Assembly: GCA_937902565.1 (NCBI GenBank)
Contig: CALFMX010000313.1
Location: 1-23,049, forward strand
Reading direction: 5' to 3'
From: an uncultured Spirochaetales bacterium
GTDB lineage: Bacteria; Spirochaetota; Spirochaetia; Sphaerochaetales; Sphaerochaetaceae
Length of the DNA stretch: 23,049 bases
Both the position numbers and the translations under genes were made by a program. Positions 15,067 to 22,629 of this stretch are shown here, piece after piece. Below the pieces are notes generated by a model that worked only from the letters and a program-made list of their open reading frames with translations, searched no databases and was not told where the DNA came from. Position 1 is the first letter of the stretch; each line of letters starts with the position of its first letter.

Positions 15067-15101
15067 GCTGGCCGGCCCCTTTGGGTCGGCCAGCCATTTT
15101 T
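15067..15101. terminator. Strong hairpin between sugar-binding protein and permease genes
   Basis: Arms GCTGGCCGGCCC (15067-15078) and GGGTCGGCCAGC (15083-15094) pair over 12 positions with one G-T type mismatch and a 4-base loop. On the + strand five T follow (15097-15101), forming a classical terminator shape against antisense transcription. On the - strand, the operon's sense, it has no U tract. There it sits between the binding-protein stop and the permease ribosome binding site, so a 3' stabiliser or partial attenuator is more likely. Confidence 0.7.
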
Positions 15102-15109
15102 GATCGGAA

Positions 15110-16381
15110 TCAGATACCGTACTCACCGTCGGCCTTGAGCAGTTCATCGACTGCACGGGCCTTCTCGTGTGCCAACGCCTCAAGACGGGTACTCGTCCCC
15201 TTGGTGTTGATTGACTCGATGATCACCTCACCGATGAGGTCACGCGCCGCTCCCACTGCACTCATGAAGGGGCGGTCGAAGGGGTAGCCGTTCTTGGCGG
15301 CATGGGCCTGGGTCTCGACAAGACCCGGGTTCATGATCGCCCTGACTTCCTTGTCAGCCCATGCAGAGTCACGGGCCATGGTGATGTTGGCGAACATCCC
15401 CTCCTTGGCCAGCTCCTTGCTGGTTGCCCAATCGAGGAAGAGCTTTGCCGCATCCTTGTTCTTGGACGCCGATGACATCGCCATGCCCCAGCTGACCACG
15501 ATGAAGGGGCTGTCGCCCTTCGGGCCGCGCGGCAGCTGTGCTACACCGATGTCAGCGGCAGGGATGGAGGTCTTGGTCGGGTCGACGATCTGGCCGTAGA
15601 AGACCGACGCATCGGTCCACATCGCCGCCTTGCCTGCCTGGAAGACCGGCATGATGTTCTCCCATGACATACTGGTCACGCCCTGCGGGCCATAGGAGCC
15701 CAGGAGCCTGCCGTAGTAGCGGATGCCCTCGATCGCCTCCGGGGTATCGAAGACCGCCTTGCCGCCATCGAGGTAGTTGCCCCCGTAGTTGTAGACGTAG
15801 GAGGAGAGCTGGGTCACTGCCGCAGCACCGCTTCCACGGCTGGCAATGCCTGCCACCCCGTCCCGGGTGAGCACCTTGGCGGCGTTCTCAAGCTCGGTGA
15901 AGGTTGTCGGTACCGAGAGCCCCGCCTTTGCGAAGAGGTCCTTGCGGTAGTAGAGCACCTGCCACTCCGTCACCAGCGGTACGATGTACGCCACCCCGTC
16001 CTTGCGGCCGATATCCACCGTGTTGGCGGGGTAATCGGAGAAGCCGTAGGTGGACAGGCCTTCGTACCAGCCGTTCTTGTTGAACATCAGCCCCTCCTGA
16101 AGGGGTCTGGTCATGAAGACGTCAACAGTGGAACTCTTGGTGGCGAACTCAGTGGTCAGCTTCTGTGTCAGCTGGCTCTCCTGAAGACTCTCATAGTTCA
16201 CCTTGATCCCGGTCTGGGCTTCAAACTCTGGAATCTTGGTCTTGAGCAACTCCCCATAGGGGTGGTTTGCCAGCAGCACGCGGATCTCCGGCTTCGCCGC
16301 CTCCTTCGTCCCTTGGGCGAAGAGCGGCAGTGCTAGCAAGAGCGCAAGCAGCAGCACGACTAGCAATCGTTTTGTTTTCAT
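15110..16381 (-). CDS. Extracellular solute-binding protein, family 1 (sugar/polyol ABC importer)
   Basis: A 423-residue periplasmic protein. It has a signal peptide (basic MKTKR, long leucine-rich core) with likely cleavage after LFA, before QGTKEA. The mature protein matches family-1 solute-binding proteins: IPEFEAQTGIKVNYE near residue 50, VAYIVPLVTEWQVLYYRKDLF near 151, and a C-terminal helical region with ISS-like ligand-lobe motifs. The pattern around WQVLYYRKDLF resembles the sorbitol/mannitol and other polyol/oligosaccharide binding proteins. AGGAG lies 7 bases before the ATG at 16381. It is the first gene of the leftward operon, divergent from the RpiR regulator. The actual ligand is unknown. 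Confidence 0.92.
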   Translation of the reverse strand: MKTKRLLVVLLLALLLALPLFAQGTKEAAKPEIRVLLANHPYGELLKTKIPEFEAQTGIKVNYESLQESQLTQKLTTEFATKSSTVDVFMTRPLQEGLMFNKNGWYEGLSTYGFSDYPANTVDIGRKDGVAYIVPLVTEWQVLYYRKDLFAKAGLSVPTTFTELENAAKVLTRDGVAGIASRGSGAAAVTQLSSYVYNYGGNYLDGGKAVFDTPEAIEGIRYYGRLLGSYGPQGVTSMSWENIMPVFQAGKAAMWTDASVFYGQIVDPTKTSIPAADIGVAQLPRGPKGDSPFIVVSWGMAMSSASKNKDAAKLFLDWATSKELAKEGMFANITMARDSAWADKEVRAIMNPGLVETQAHAAKNGYPFDRPFMSAVGAARDLIGEVIIESINTKGTSTRLEALAHEKARAVDELLKADGEYGI

Positions 16382-16452
16382 TGGTACACTCCTTTTGTGT
16401 ATGTTCCTTTTTCTCTAGTATACCCTGTATTTTCCAGAAGTGAAGAGTTTGA

Positions 16453-16488
16453 TGAATATTTTTTCTAATTGCCTGAATATTTTTTTCA
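16453..16488 (+). promoter_or_regulatory. Direct repeat, candidate RpiR-family operator
   Basis: TGAATATTTTTT occurs at 16453-16464 and 16474-16485, exactly 21 bases apart, which is two helical turns. Each copy also forms a small dyad (GAA-N6-TTC and TGAA-N7-TTCA). The second copy fills the spacer of the rightward promoter, so a protein bound there would block the regulator operon. Confidence 0.5.
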
Positions 16489-16497
16489 TACTATACT
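16469..16497 (+). promoter_or_regulatory. sigma70-type promoter of rpiR-gnd operon
   Basis: TTGCCT (16469-16474), 17 bases, TATACT (16492-16497). The expected start near 16504 leaves a short leader containing GGGAGAG (16509-16515) just before the ATG at 16518. Confidence 0.65.
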
Positions 16498-16517
16498 GTG
16501 ACACATAAGGGAGAGCC

Positions 16518-17360
16518 ATGCAGGAAGCGAGCGCCATCTACACGATACGTACCAAATACTCCTCTCTGAGTACAAAGGAGAAGAAGATCGCCGACTTCAT
16601 CCTTGCCCACCCCCGGGAGTCGGTGAACCCCTCCATCGAGGAGTTGGCCGAACGCATCGGCATCAGCGAGTCGACGATGGTCCGGTTTGCCAAGAAACTT
16701 GGCTACAGCGGCTACCAACGCTTCCGCATCGCCTTGGCTCGCGAGACGATCCCGGCCGAGCTCCAGCTCTTCGAAACCGAGGTCCAGCAGGGGGACGATG
16801 TCGTCGACGTCGTCTTCCGCCACGCCTGCGCCACCCTTGAAGAGACCCATGCAAAGCTCAACCGCGCTGTGATCAAGGAGGCGGCACAGCTGATGACGGG
16901 CTGCCGTTCCCTCCTCCTGATGGGATTGGGGGGCAGCAACATCGTCGCCCTCGATGCCTACCACAAGATGATCAGGACGGGCCTGATGTGCCAATACAGC
17001 GGTGACTACCACATGCAGCTGATGCTGGCCAGCCAGGTCGGGGAGGGAGATGTTGCCCTCCTCATCAGCCACACCGGCAGCGGCCACGATACCCTGGCGC
17101 TGGCCGAGGAGCTGAAGGCCAATGGGTGCACGCTCATCATCATGACCAGCAATCCCCGCTCCCCGCTGGCCAAGACCGGTGACCTGGTCATCACCGTCAA
17201 TGCGGGCCGCTCCTCGGTGGTGGCCGAGTCCTTCTCCGCCCGGATCATCTCACTGGTCCTCGTGGACGTGCTCTATGTCGAAATTCTTGAGCTGATGGGT
17301 AACCGAGGGGTTGAGAACCTGAACAAGATGCGATCAGTGATCGCAAAACGACGAATCTAA
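16518..17360 (+). CDS. RpiR/MurR-family transcriptional regulator (HTH + SIS domain)
   Basis: A 280-residue DNA-binding regulator. Residues 1-80 form the RpiR helix-turn-helix domain (LSTKEKKIADFIL, then SIEELAERIGISESTMVRFAKKLGYSGYQRF). Residues about 110-265 form a SIS sugar-phosphate-binding domain (LLLMGLGGSNIVALDAYHKM, LLISHTGSGHDTLALAEELK, IIMTSNPRSPLAKTGD). Members sense a phosphosugar and control adjacent catabolic genes. It is first in the rightward operon, 16 bases before gnd and divergent from the importer. That placement, with the AT-rich repeat upstream, points to local and autogenous control. The effector may be 6-phosphogluconate or a pathway intermediate (inference). Confidence 0.92.
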   Translation: MQEASAIYTIRTKYSSLSTKEKKIADFILAHPRESVNPSIEELAERIGISESTMVRFAKKLGYSGYQRFRIALARETIPAELQLFETEVQQGDDVVDVVFRHACATLEETHAKLNRAVIKEAAQLMTGCRSLLLMGLGGSNIVALDAYHKMIRTGLMCQYSGDYHMQLMLASQVGEGDVALLISHTGSGHDTLALAEELKANGCTLIIMTSNPRSPLAKTGDLVITVNAGRSSVVAESFSARIISLVLVDVLYVEILELMGNRGVENLNKMRSVIAKRRI

Positions 17361-17376
17361 CCAACAAGGATACAAT

Positions 17377-18822
17377 ATGAAAGCAGACATCGGCCTGATC
17401 GGCCTCGCGGTGATGGGTGAGAACCTCGTTCTCAACCTGGAGAGCAAGGGATACAACGTAGCGGTCTACAACCGCTCCACCGACAAGGTTGACTCCTTTG
17501 TCGAGGGCAGGGCAAAGGGGAAGAGGATCATCGGCACCTACAGCCTTGAGGAGCTGGTCAGCTCCCTCTCCCACCCGCGCACGGTGATGATGATGGTCAA
17601 GGCCGGAGCCCCGGTCGACCAGACCATCGACTCACTCATCCCGCTTTTGGAGAAGGGGGACATCATCATCGACGGGGGCAACTCCAACTGGGAGGATAGT
17701 CAGAGGCGCATGGCCCACGTCGAGAAGGCCGGCATGCTCTACATCGGCACCGGGGTCTCAGGCGGTGAGGAGGGGGCCCTCCTCGGCCCCTCGATCATGC
17801 CGGGTGGCTCCAAGGAGGCGTGGCCCCACGTCAAGGAGATGTTGCAGACGATCAGCGCCCAGGTCGATGGCGTTCCCTGCTGCTCCTGGGTCGGCAGCGG
17901 CGGGGCCGGCCACTTCGTCAAGATGGTCCACAACGGTATCGAATACGGGGACATGCAGCTCATCGGTGAGGTCTACGACCTGATGAGGCGCCACCTCGGT
18001 CTCACAAACGAGGAGATGCAGGCAATCTTCAGCACCTGGAACACGGGCCGCCTCGACTCCTACCTCATCGAGATCACCGCAGACATCCTCTCCTACAGGG
18101 AGGAGGATGGCACCCATCTGGTGGACAAGATCCTCGATGCAGCCGGGCAGAAGGGGACCGGCAAGTGGACGGGTATCAACGCGTTGCACGCCGGCGTGCC
18201 CCTCACCCTCATCGTCGAATCGGTCTTTGCCCGCAGTCTCTCCTCCCTCAAGGAGGAACGAGTTATAGCCGCAAAGACCTTTGACTTTACACCCAAGACG
18301 ACAACCGTGCAGAAAGAGGCGTTCATTGACTCGTTGGAAGCGGCCCTCTTTGCCGCGAAGATCATCAGCTACGCCCAGGGCTTCGCCCTCATCAGGGCCG
18401 TTGGCGAGGAGCAGGGGTGGGACCTCGACCTCAGCTCCATCGCCCTCCTGTGGCGCGGCGGCTGTATCATCCGGTCAGCCTTCCTGGACAACATCAGCAA
18501 GGCGTTCGAGGCAGATCCAAACCTGCAGAACCTCATCCTGGACCCGTACTTTGCCGATATCCTGAAGGAGGCTCAGCAGAGTCTGAGGGAGGTGGTGGCC
18601 GAAAGCGCCCTCGCAGGCATCCCCACCCCGTCGCTCTCGGCGGCCCTCTCCTGGTTTGATGGCTACCGCACCGAGCGGCTGCCGGCCAACCTGCTGCAGG
18701 CACAGCGAGACTACTTCGGCGCCCACACCTATGAGCGGACCGACCGAAAGCGGGGCGAGTTCTTCCACACCAACTGGACCGGCCGGGGCGGCGACACCGC
18801 ATCGACGATCTACACCGTATAA
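17377..18822 (+). CDS. gnd: 6-phosphogluconate dehydrogenase, decarboxylating
   Basis: A 481-residue cytosolic enzyme converting 6-phosphogluconate and NAD(P)+ to ribulose-5-phosphate and CO2. The N-terminal Rossmann domain opens IGLAVMGENL with the coenzyme segment NRST at 32-35. The substrate motif GTGVSGGEEGA is at 124-134 and the catalytic segment FVKMVHNGIEY at 180-190, with Lys182, Asn186 and Glu189. The C-terminal tail RGEFFHTNWTGRGG that reaches the partner subunit in the dimer is intact. Length is normal. AAGGA lies 6 bases before the ATG. Its place in a regulated catabolic operon with an importer implies a dedicated role in degrading an imported substrate via 6-phosphogluconate, and not only in the housekeeping pentose phosphate pathway. 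Confidence 0.95.
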   Translation: MKADIGLIGLAVMGENLVLNLESKGYNVAVYNRSTDKVDSFVEGRAKGKRIIGTYSLEELVSSLSHPRTVMMMVKAGAPVDQTIDSLIPLLEKGDIIIDGGNSNWEDSQRRMAHVEKAGMLYIGTGVSGGEEGALLGPSIMPGGSKEAWPHVKEMLQTISAQVDGVPCCSWVGSGGAGHFVKMVHNGIEYGDMQLIGEVYDLMRRHLGLTNEEMQAIFSTWNTGRLDSYLIEITADILSYREEDGTHLVDKILDAAGQKGTGKWTGINALHAGVPLTLIVESVFARSLSSLKEERVIAAKTFDFTPKTTTVQKEAFIDSLEAALFAAKIISYAQGFALIRAVGEEQGWDLDLSSIALLWRGGCIIRSAFLDNISKAFEADPNLQNLILDPYFADILKEAQQSLREVVAESALAGIPTPSLSAALSWFDGYRTERLPANLLQAQRDYFGAHTYERTDRKRGEFFHTNWTGRGGDTASTIYTV

Positions 18823-18836
18823 AGGAGGGAGCAGCG

Positions 18837-19855
18837 ATGGCATTGGAGAGACTGAAGAAGCGAGATGAGGCAGAGCTTGATTTCATGGCACTCGGGGCCC
18901 TGGTCATCCGCCTCGATCCCGGGGTCACCCCCTTCGAATACGCCAACTCATACGACCTGCACGTCAGCGGCGGGGAGTTCAACGTGGCGGCCAACCTCAG
19001 CCGCGCCTTTGGCCAGCGGACGGGCATCGCCACGGCGATGGTCGACTACCCGCTGGGGCTTCGCATCGAAGCGGAGGTACGGCGCATGGGGGTACGCCCC
19101 TTCTACAAGCGCTTCGCCCATGATGGGGTACGCGGACCGAACATGGCCCACGTCTACAGCGACCGGGGCCAGGGACTGAGGGCCCCCCAGGTCTTCTACA
19201 ACCGCTCAAACGAGGCGGCCGCCCTCCTCGATGAGGGGAGTTTCGACTACGATGAGCTCTTTGCCAGCGGACCAAGGAGCAGGGGGCGATCGTCTCCTTC
19301 GACCTCAACTACCGCCACAAGCTCTGGCAGTCAATCGTTGAGGCGGGAGAGGACCCCCAGAAGGAGGGGCAGCGCGTCCTCTCCTCCATCGTCGAGCACG
19401 TCGATGTGCTGGTCGGCAATGAGGAGGACCTGCAGATGGGCCTGGGGCTCAAGGGCCCGGATATACACACGAAGAGCAAGCTCGACCCATCAGCGTTCTG
19501 GGCGATGATGGAGGAGGTCTACCGCCGCTATCCGAACATCCAGGCGGTGGGCACGACGATGCGGGAGGTCCACTCCACCAACCGCCACAGCTGGAGCGCC
19601 GTGCTCCACACCGGCGGGGCGGGCTACCAGGCACCCACCTGCGAGCTGGATGTCTATGACCGCGTCGGTGGCGGCGACGGCTTTGCCAGCGGCCTGATCT
19701 ACGGCCTGCTCAACGGCAAAGGGCCCCAGGAGGCCCTGAATCTCGGCTGGGCACACGGGGCGCTGCTCACCAGCTTCCCGGGTGACACCACGATGGCCAC
19801 CCTTGACCAGGTTGAAGCGCTGGCAGGTGGCGGATCCGCACGGATCCAGAGGTAA
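18837..19855 (+). pseudogene. PfkB-family sugar (acid) kinase, disrupted by frame-shifting internal deletion
   Basis: A kinase resembling 2-dehydro-3-deoxygluconate-type PfkB kinases, split in two frames. It starts at the ATG at 18837 after a strong AGGAGGGA. The first frame is convincing from LGALVIRLDPG through the substrate motif SGGEFNVAANL to FDYDELFASG at about 19270, then turns into serine/arginine-rich nonsense ending at 19508. The second frame picks up at once with TKEQGAIVSFDLNYRHKLW (from 19271), continues through VLVGNEEDL and the PfkB signature YDRVGGGDGFASGL, and ends at 19855. The segment that should lie between, a strand with a WFH-x-x-GI-type motif and a helix of roughly 28 residues, is missing. 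This indicates a deletion whose length is not a multiple of three. Either a real pseudogene or an assembly/sequencing artefact. Confidence 0.85.
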
Positions 19856-19859
19856 GAAG

Positions 19860-20885
19860 ATGAAAGCTCTGGTTTTGACTGAATACAAGCGTCTTGAGTT
19901 CAAGGATGTCCCCAAACCCGTCATTGCAAACCCCACCGAGGTGTTGGTGAAGATCGAGGCTGCGGCCATCTGTGGCAGCGATGTCCATGGCTGGGATGGC
20001 TCGACCGGTCGGCGCAAGCCGCCCATCATCATGGGCCATGAGGGGTCGGGAATAGTCGAGGAGGTGGGCAGCCTCGTCACCGGCTTCAAGGCCGGCGACC
20101 GGGTGACCTTCGACTCGACGATCTTCTGCGGTTCCTGCTCCTTCTGCAGGAGCGGGCTCTTCAACCTCTGTGACAATCGACGGGTGCTCGGTGTCAGCTG
20201 CGAGGAATATCGCCGCGACGGCATCTTTGCCGAGTACGCCATCGTAGAGGAGCGGGTGCTCTTCCACCTGCCTGAAGGCCTCTCTTTCACCGAGGCGGCA
20301 TTTGCCGAACCGGCAGGGGTGGCCGCCCATGCCGTCTCCCTCGCCCCTCCGAAGCTTGGAGAGGATGTGGCGGTCGTGGGGGCCGGCCTCATCGGCCTCC
20401 TCATCATCAAGGTGCTCAGAACGATGACCGCAGGGAGGATCTTTGCCATCGAGGTCGATGAGAACCGCCGCAAGAAGGCCCTCGAGGTAGGGGCGGACCA
20501 TGCCCTCGATCCTGCCGATATCGACGAGGTGGCCACCCTCACCGCCGGGGCTCTGGTGCCCACGGTCTTTGAGGCGGTGGGTGCAACCGGACCTATCAAG
20601 ACGGCGATCTCGATCGCTCGCAAGGGGGGGACGGTGGTCTTGGTAGGCAACGTCAGCCCCCAGATCGAGATCCCGCTGCAGAGCGTGGTGACACGGCAGA
20701 TCAGGCTACAGGGCAGCTGCGCCATCAACGGCGAGTACCCGGCAGTCCTCTCGATGATGGCAGGGGGAACGTTAGATGTACGCGATCTCGTCAGCACCAC
20801 CGCCCCGCTCAGCGAGGGGGAGGCGTGGTTCAAGAAGCTGTACAACCGGGAAGAGGACCTCTTGAAGGTCGTCCTCATCCCGTAA
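19860..20885 (+). CDS. Zinc-dependent medium-chain alcohol/polyol dehydrogenase
   Basis: A 341-residue MDR enzyme. The start is the ATG at 19860, preceded by AGAGG overlapping the kinase stop; the longer upstream frame is not homologous. Catalytic zinc ligands: Cys38 (AICGSD), His60-Glu61 (GHEGSG), with Glu150 nearby. Structural zinc site: Cys90, Cys93, Cys96, Cys104. Rossmann motif: GAGLIG at 174-179. The acidic residue after the second strand (IEVDENRR) suggests NAD rather than NADP. It is related to sorbitol, threonine, L-idonate and galactitol-1-phosphate dehydrogenases. In this operon it probably oxidises a secondary hydroxyl of the imported polyol or sugar acid. The substrate cannot be fixed from sequence. 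Confidence 0.9.
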   Translation: MKALVLTEYKRLEFKDVPKPVIANPTEVLVKIEAAAICGSDVHGWDGSTGRRKPPIIMGHEGSGIVEEVGSLVTGFKAGDRVTFDSTIFCGSCSFCRSGLFNLCDNRRVLGVSCEEYRRDGIFAEYAIVEERVLFHLPEGLSFTEAAFAEPAGVAAHAVSLAPPKLGEDVAVVGAGLIGLLIIKVLRTMTAGRIFAIEVDENRRKKALEVGADHALDPADIDEVATLTAGALVPTVFEAVGATGPIKTAISIARKGGTVVLVGNVSPQIEIPLQSVVTRQIRLQGSCAINGEYPAVLSMMAGGTLDVRDLVSTTAPLSEGEAWFKKLYNREEDLLKVVLIP

Positions 20886-20900
20886 GATAGGAGAGATGTG

Positions 20901-21974
20901 ATGAGAGCGGTACGCTACGCCCTGGTTGGTTACGGCAAGGTTGCCCATATACATGCGACGGCGATCAAGGAGGCCACAGAGAGCACGCTGGTCGCTGTCT
21001 GGGGACGGGATAGGGCAAAGGCGGAAGCCTTTGCCAAAGAGTGGGATATCCGCCCCTACACCGACCTTGCCCTGATGGTCAAGGAAGAGCGGGTCGATGC
21101 CATCATCATCACCACACCCCACCCCCTCCATAAGGAGCACGCCATCGCAGCCCTTGAGGCAGGAGCCCATGTCCTGGTGGAGAAGCCGATGGCACTCACT
21201 GTCGCCGACTGTACGGCGATGATCGAGTGTGCAAAGCGGGTGGGCAAGAAACTCTCGGTGGTCAGCCAGCGCCGCTGGATTCCCGCGTGCCAGCGCATCA
21301 AGGAGGCGATCGAGACGGGCAAGCTCGGCACCCCGATGATCGGCCAGGTGACGATGCTCGGCTGGCGTGATGAGGCGTACTACAACAGCGACCCGTGGCG
21401 TGGCAAATGGGATCTTGAGGGTGGCGGGGTCCTGATCAACCAGGCACCCCACCAGCTCGATCTGCTCCACTGGTTCCTCGGCCCGGTGGCGGAGGTCTAC
21501 GCCCAGTGGGAGAACGTCAACCACCCGTACATCGAGGTGGAGGACACCGCGGTGGCAACGATCCGCTTCAAGAGCGGGGCGATCGCGTCGATCCTCGTCT
21601 CCAACTCCCAGAAGCCGGGCATCTACGCCAAGGTCCATATCCACGGCTCCTCTGCCTACTCGGCTGGTGTCCAGACCGATGGCGGGGCGATGTTCGTTGC
21701 AGGGATGAGCACTGTCCTCGAGCCACCGCTCAATGACCTCTGGACCATTGAGGGGGAGCAGGAGATGCTCAAGATCTGGGAGCAGGAGGACACCGACTTC
21801 TTCAACTCCATCGACCCGGTGGTGTACTTCTTCAGTCGACAGATCGAGTCCTTCAGTGCTGCCATCCTCAACGACACCGCTGTCCCATCACCGGGTGAGG
21901 ATGGGCGGGAGACGGTCAAGCTCATCGAGGGGATGTACCGGAGCCAGCGTGAGGGCACGCCGATCAGGTATTGA
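20901..21974 (+). CDS. Gfo/Idh/MocA-family oxidoreductase
   Basis: A 357-residue NAD(P)-dependent sugar oxidoreductase. The N-terminal Rossmann fold opens YALVGYGKVAHIH. The catalytic lysine lies in VEKPMAL (Lys95). The conserved His/Asp face HQLDLLHW (184-191) contains the usual acid-base residues. The C-terminal domain is complete. AGGAGAG lies 6 bases before the ATG at 20901; a GTG one codon upstream is a less likely start. It is last in the rightward operon, 15 bases after the zinc dehydrogenase stop. Members oxidise or reduce sugars, inositols and keto-sugars. With the dehydrogenase before it, it may form an oxidation/reduction pair that inverts a carbon centre (inference). Confidence 0.9.
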   Translation: MRAVRYALVGYGKVAHIHATAIKEATESTLVAVWGRDRAKAEAFAKEWDIRPYTDLALMVKEERVDAIIITTPHPLHKEHAIAALEAGAHVLVEKPMALTVADCTAMIECAKRVGKKLSVVSQRRWIPACQRIKEAIETGKLGTPMIGQVTMLGWRDEAYYNSDPWRGKWDLEGGGVLINQAPHQLDLLHWFLGPVAEVYAQWENVNHPYIEVEDTAVATIRFKSGAIASILVSNSQKPGIYAKVHIHGSSAYSAGVQTDGGAMFVAGMSTVLEPPLNDLWTIEGEQEMLKIWEQEDTDFFNSIDPVVYFFSRQIESFSAAILNDTAVPSPGEDGRETVKLIEGMYRSQREGTPIRY

Positions 21975-21988
21975 TCGGCCTATTCTTG

Positions 21989-22017
21989 TTGCGTAAACGT
22001 TCCCCCTTGGCGATAAT
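21989..22017 (+). promoter_or_regulatory. Candidate promoter of asparaginase-like gene
   Basis: TTGCGT (21989-21994), 17 bases, GATAAT (22012-22017; 5 of 6 matches). The start would fall near 22024, giving a leader of about 14 bases that begins close to the AAGGGGG ribosome binding site. Confidence 0.45.
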
Positions 22018-22030
22018 CAAGTCAAGGGGG
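22002..22030 (+). promoter_or_regulatory. Inverted repeat across promoter and ribosome binding site
   Basis: CCCCCTTG (22002-22009) and CAAGGGGG (22023-22030) are perfect 8-bp arms with centres 21 bases apart. The right arm contains the Shine-Dalgarno sequence. If transcription starts upstream, the RNA hairpin would hide the ribosome binding site. If it starts near 22024, the repeat is better explained as a DNA operator straddling the -10 box. Confidence 0.5.
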
Positions 22031-22037
22031 ATGTACT

Positions 22038-22571
22038 ATGGCACAGGATGTACGGATCATCACCACCGGCGGGACCTTCGACAAGCAGTATGATGCCATC
22101 AGCGGGGAGCTGACCTTCAGGGAGAGCCAGCTGCCGAGAATCCTCGCCCAGGCGCGGTGTACCCTTGGCTTTCACCTCGAGGGCCCTCTGGCTGTAGACA
22201 GCCTCTACATGACCGAGGAGCAACGGCTCGAGGTTGCCTACGCCTGCCTCCATAGTGCCGAAGATAGGATCATCATCATCCATGGCACCGACACGATGGT
22301 CAATACCGCCGCGGTCATCGCCCGTACCCTCCCCGAAGACCACACCAAGACGGTGGTCCTCACCGGCGCGATGATCCCCAACTCCCTGGAGGGCTCTGAT
22401 GCCATCTTCAATCTCGGCTGTGCCGTCTCGGCAGTGCAGCTGCTCCCCCCAGGTGTCTTCTTGACGATGAGCGGACGGATCTTCAGCTGGGACAACTGCC
22501 GCAAGAACAAGGAGAAAGGCATCTTCGAAGCCATCGATCCCCAACGCTCTGTGATGGAGAATCGTTCCTAG
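22038..22571 (+). CDS. Single-domain asparaginase-like protein (N-terminal domain only)
   Basis: A 177-residue protein covering just the N-terminal catalytic domain of type I/II asparaginases. The nucleophile region ITTGGTFDK has Thr13. The second catalytic motif HGTDTMVNTA supplies Thr84 and Asp85. The lysine of the second triad is Lys104 in KTVVLTGAM. The C-terminal domain that completes the active site across the dimer in full-length enzymes (about 330 residues) is absent. Stand-alone domains of this length are annotated in many bacteria as asparaginase domain-containing proteins of unproven activity, so this need not be a truncation. AAGGGGG lies 7 bases before the ATG. It is separated from the sugar operon by its own control region. 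Confidence 0.85.
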   Translation: MAQDVRIITTGGTFDKQYDAISGELTFRESQLPRILAQARCTLGFHLEGPLAVDSLYMTEEQRLEVAYACLHSAEDRIIIIHGTDTMVNTAAVIARTLPEDHTKTVVLTGAMIPNSLEGSDAIFNLGCAVSAVQLLPPGVFLTMSGRIFSWDNCRKNKEKGIFEAIDPQRSVMENRS

Positions 22572-22629
22572 ATAAGGGAGAGACGAAAACTCCGGCCAAA
22601 ACAAACACCATTCACAGAATGGAATCCTC

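Larger units (their letters stand above)
16382..16517. promoter_or_regulatory. Divergent control region between sugar importer and RpiR operon
   Basis: An AT-rich 136-bp region between oppositely oriented operons. Leftward promoter candidate: -10 TATACT on the - strand (16417-16422) with a weak TTCACT -35 at 16-base spacing. The rightward promoter and a direct repeat are listed separately. The arrangement suggests that the RpiR protein controls both directions from here. Confidence 0.65.

Noticed and set aside
13959..15287. 442-codon + strand open frame across the permease genes
   Set aside because: Shadow frame of the - strand permeases. The product is an acidic Asp/Glu/His-rich sequence with no homology, and it crosses a hairpin and gene boundaries.
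19271..19508. Ser/Arg-rich tail of the first kinase frame as a genuine C-terminus
   Set aside because: The same DNA in another frame encodes conserved kinase sequence (VSFDLNYR, VLVGNEEDL), so the tail is frameshift nonsense.
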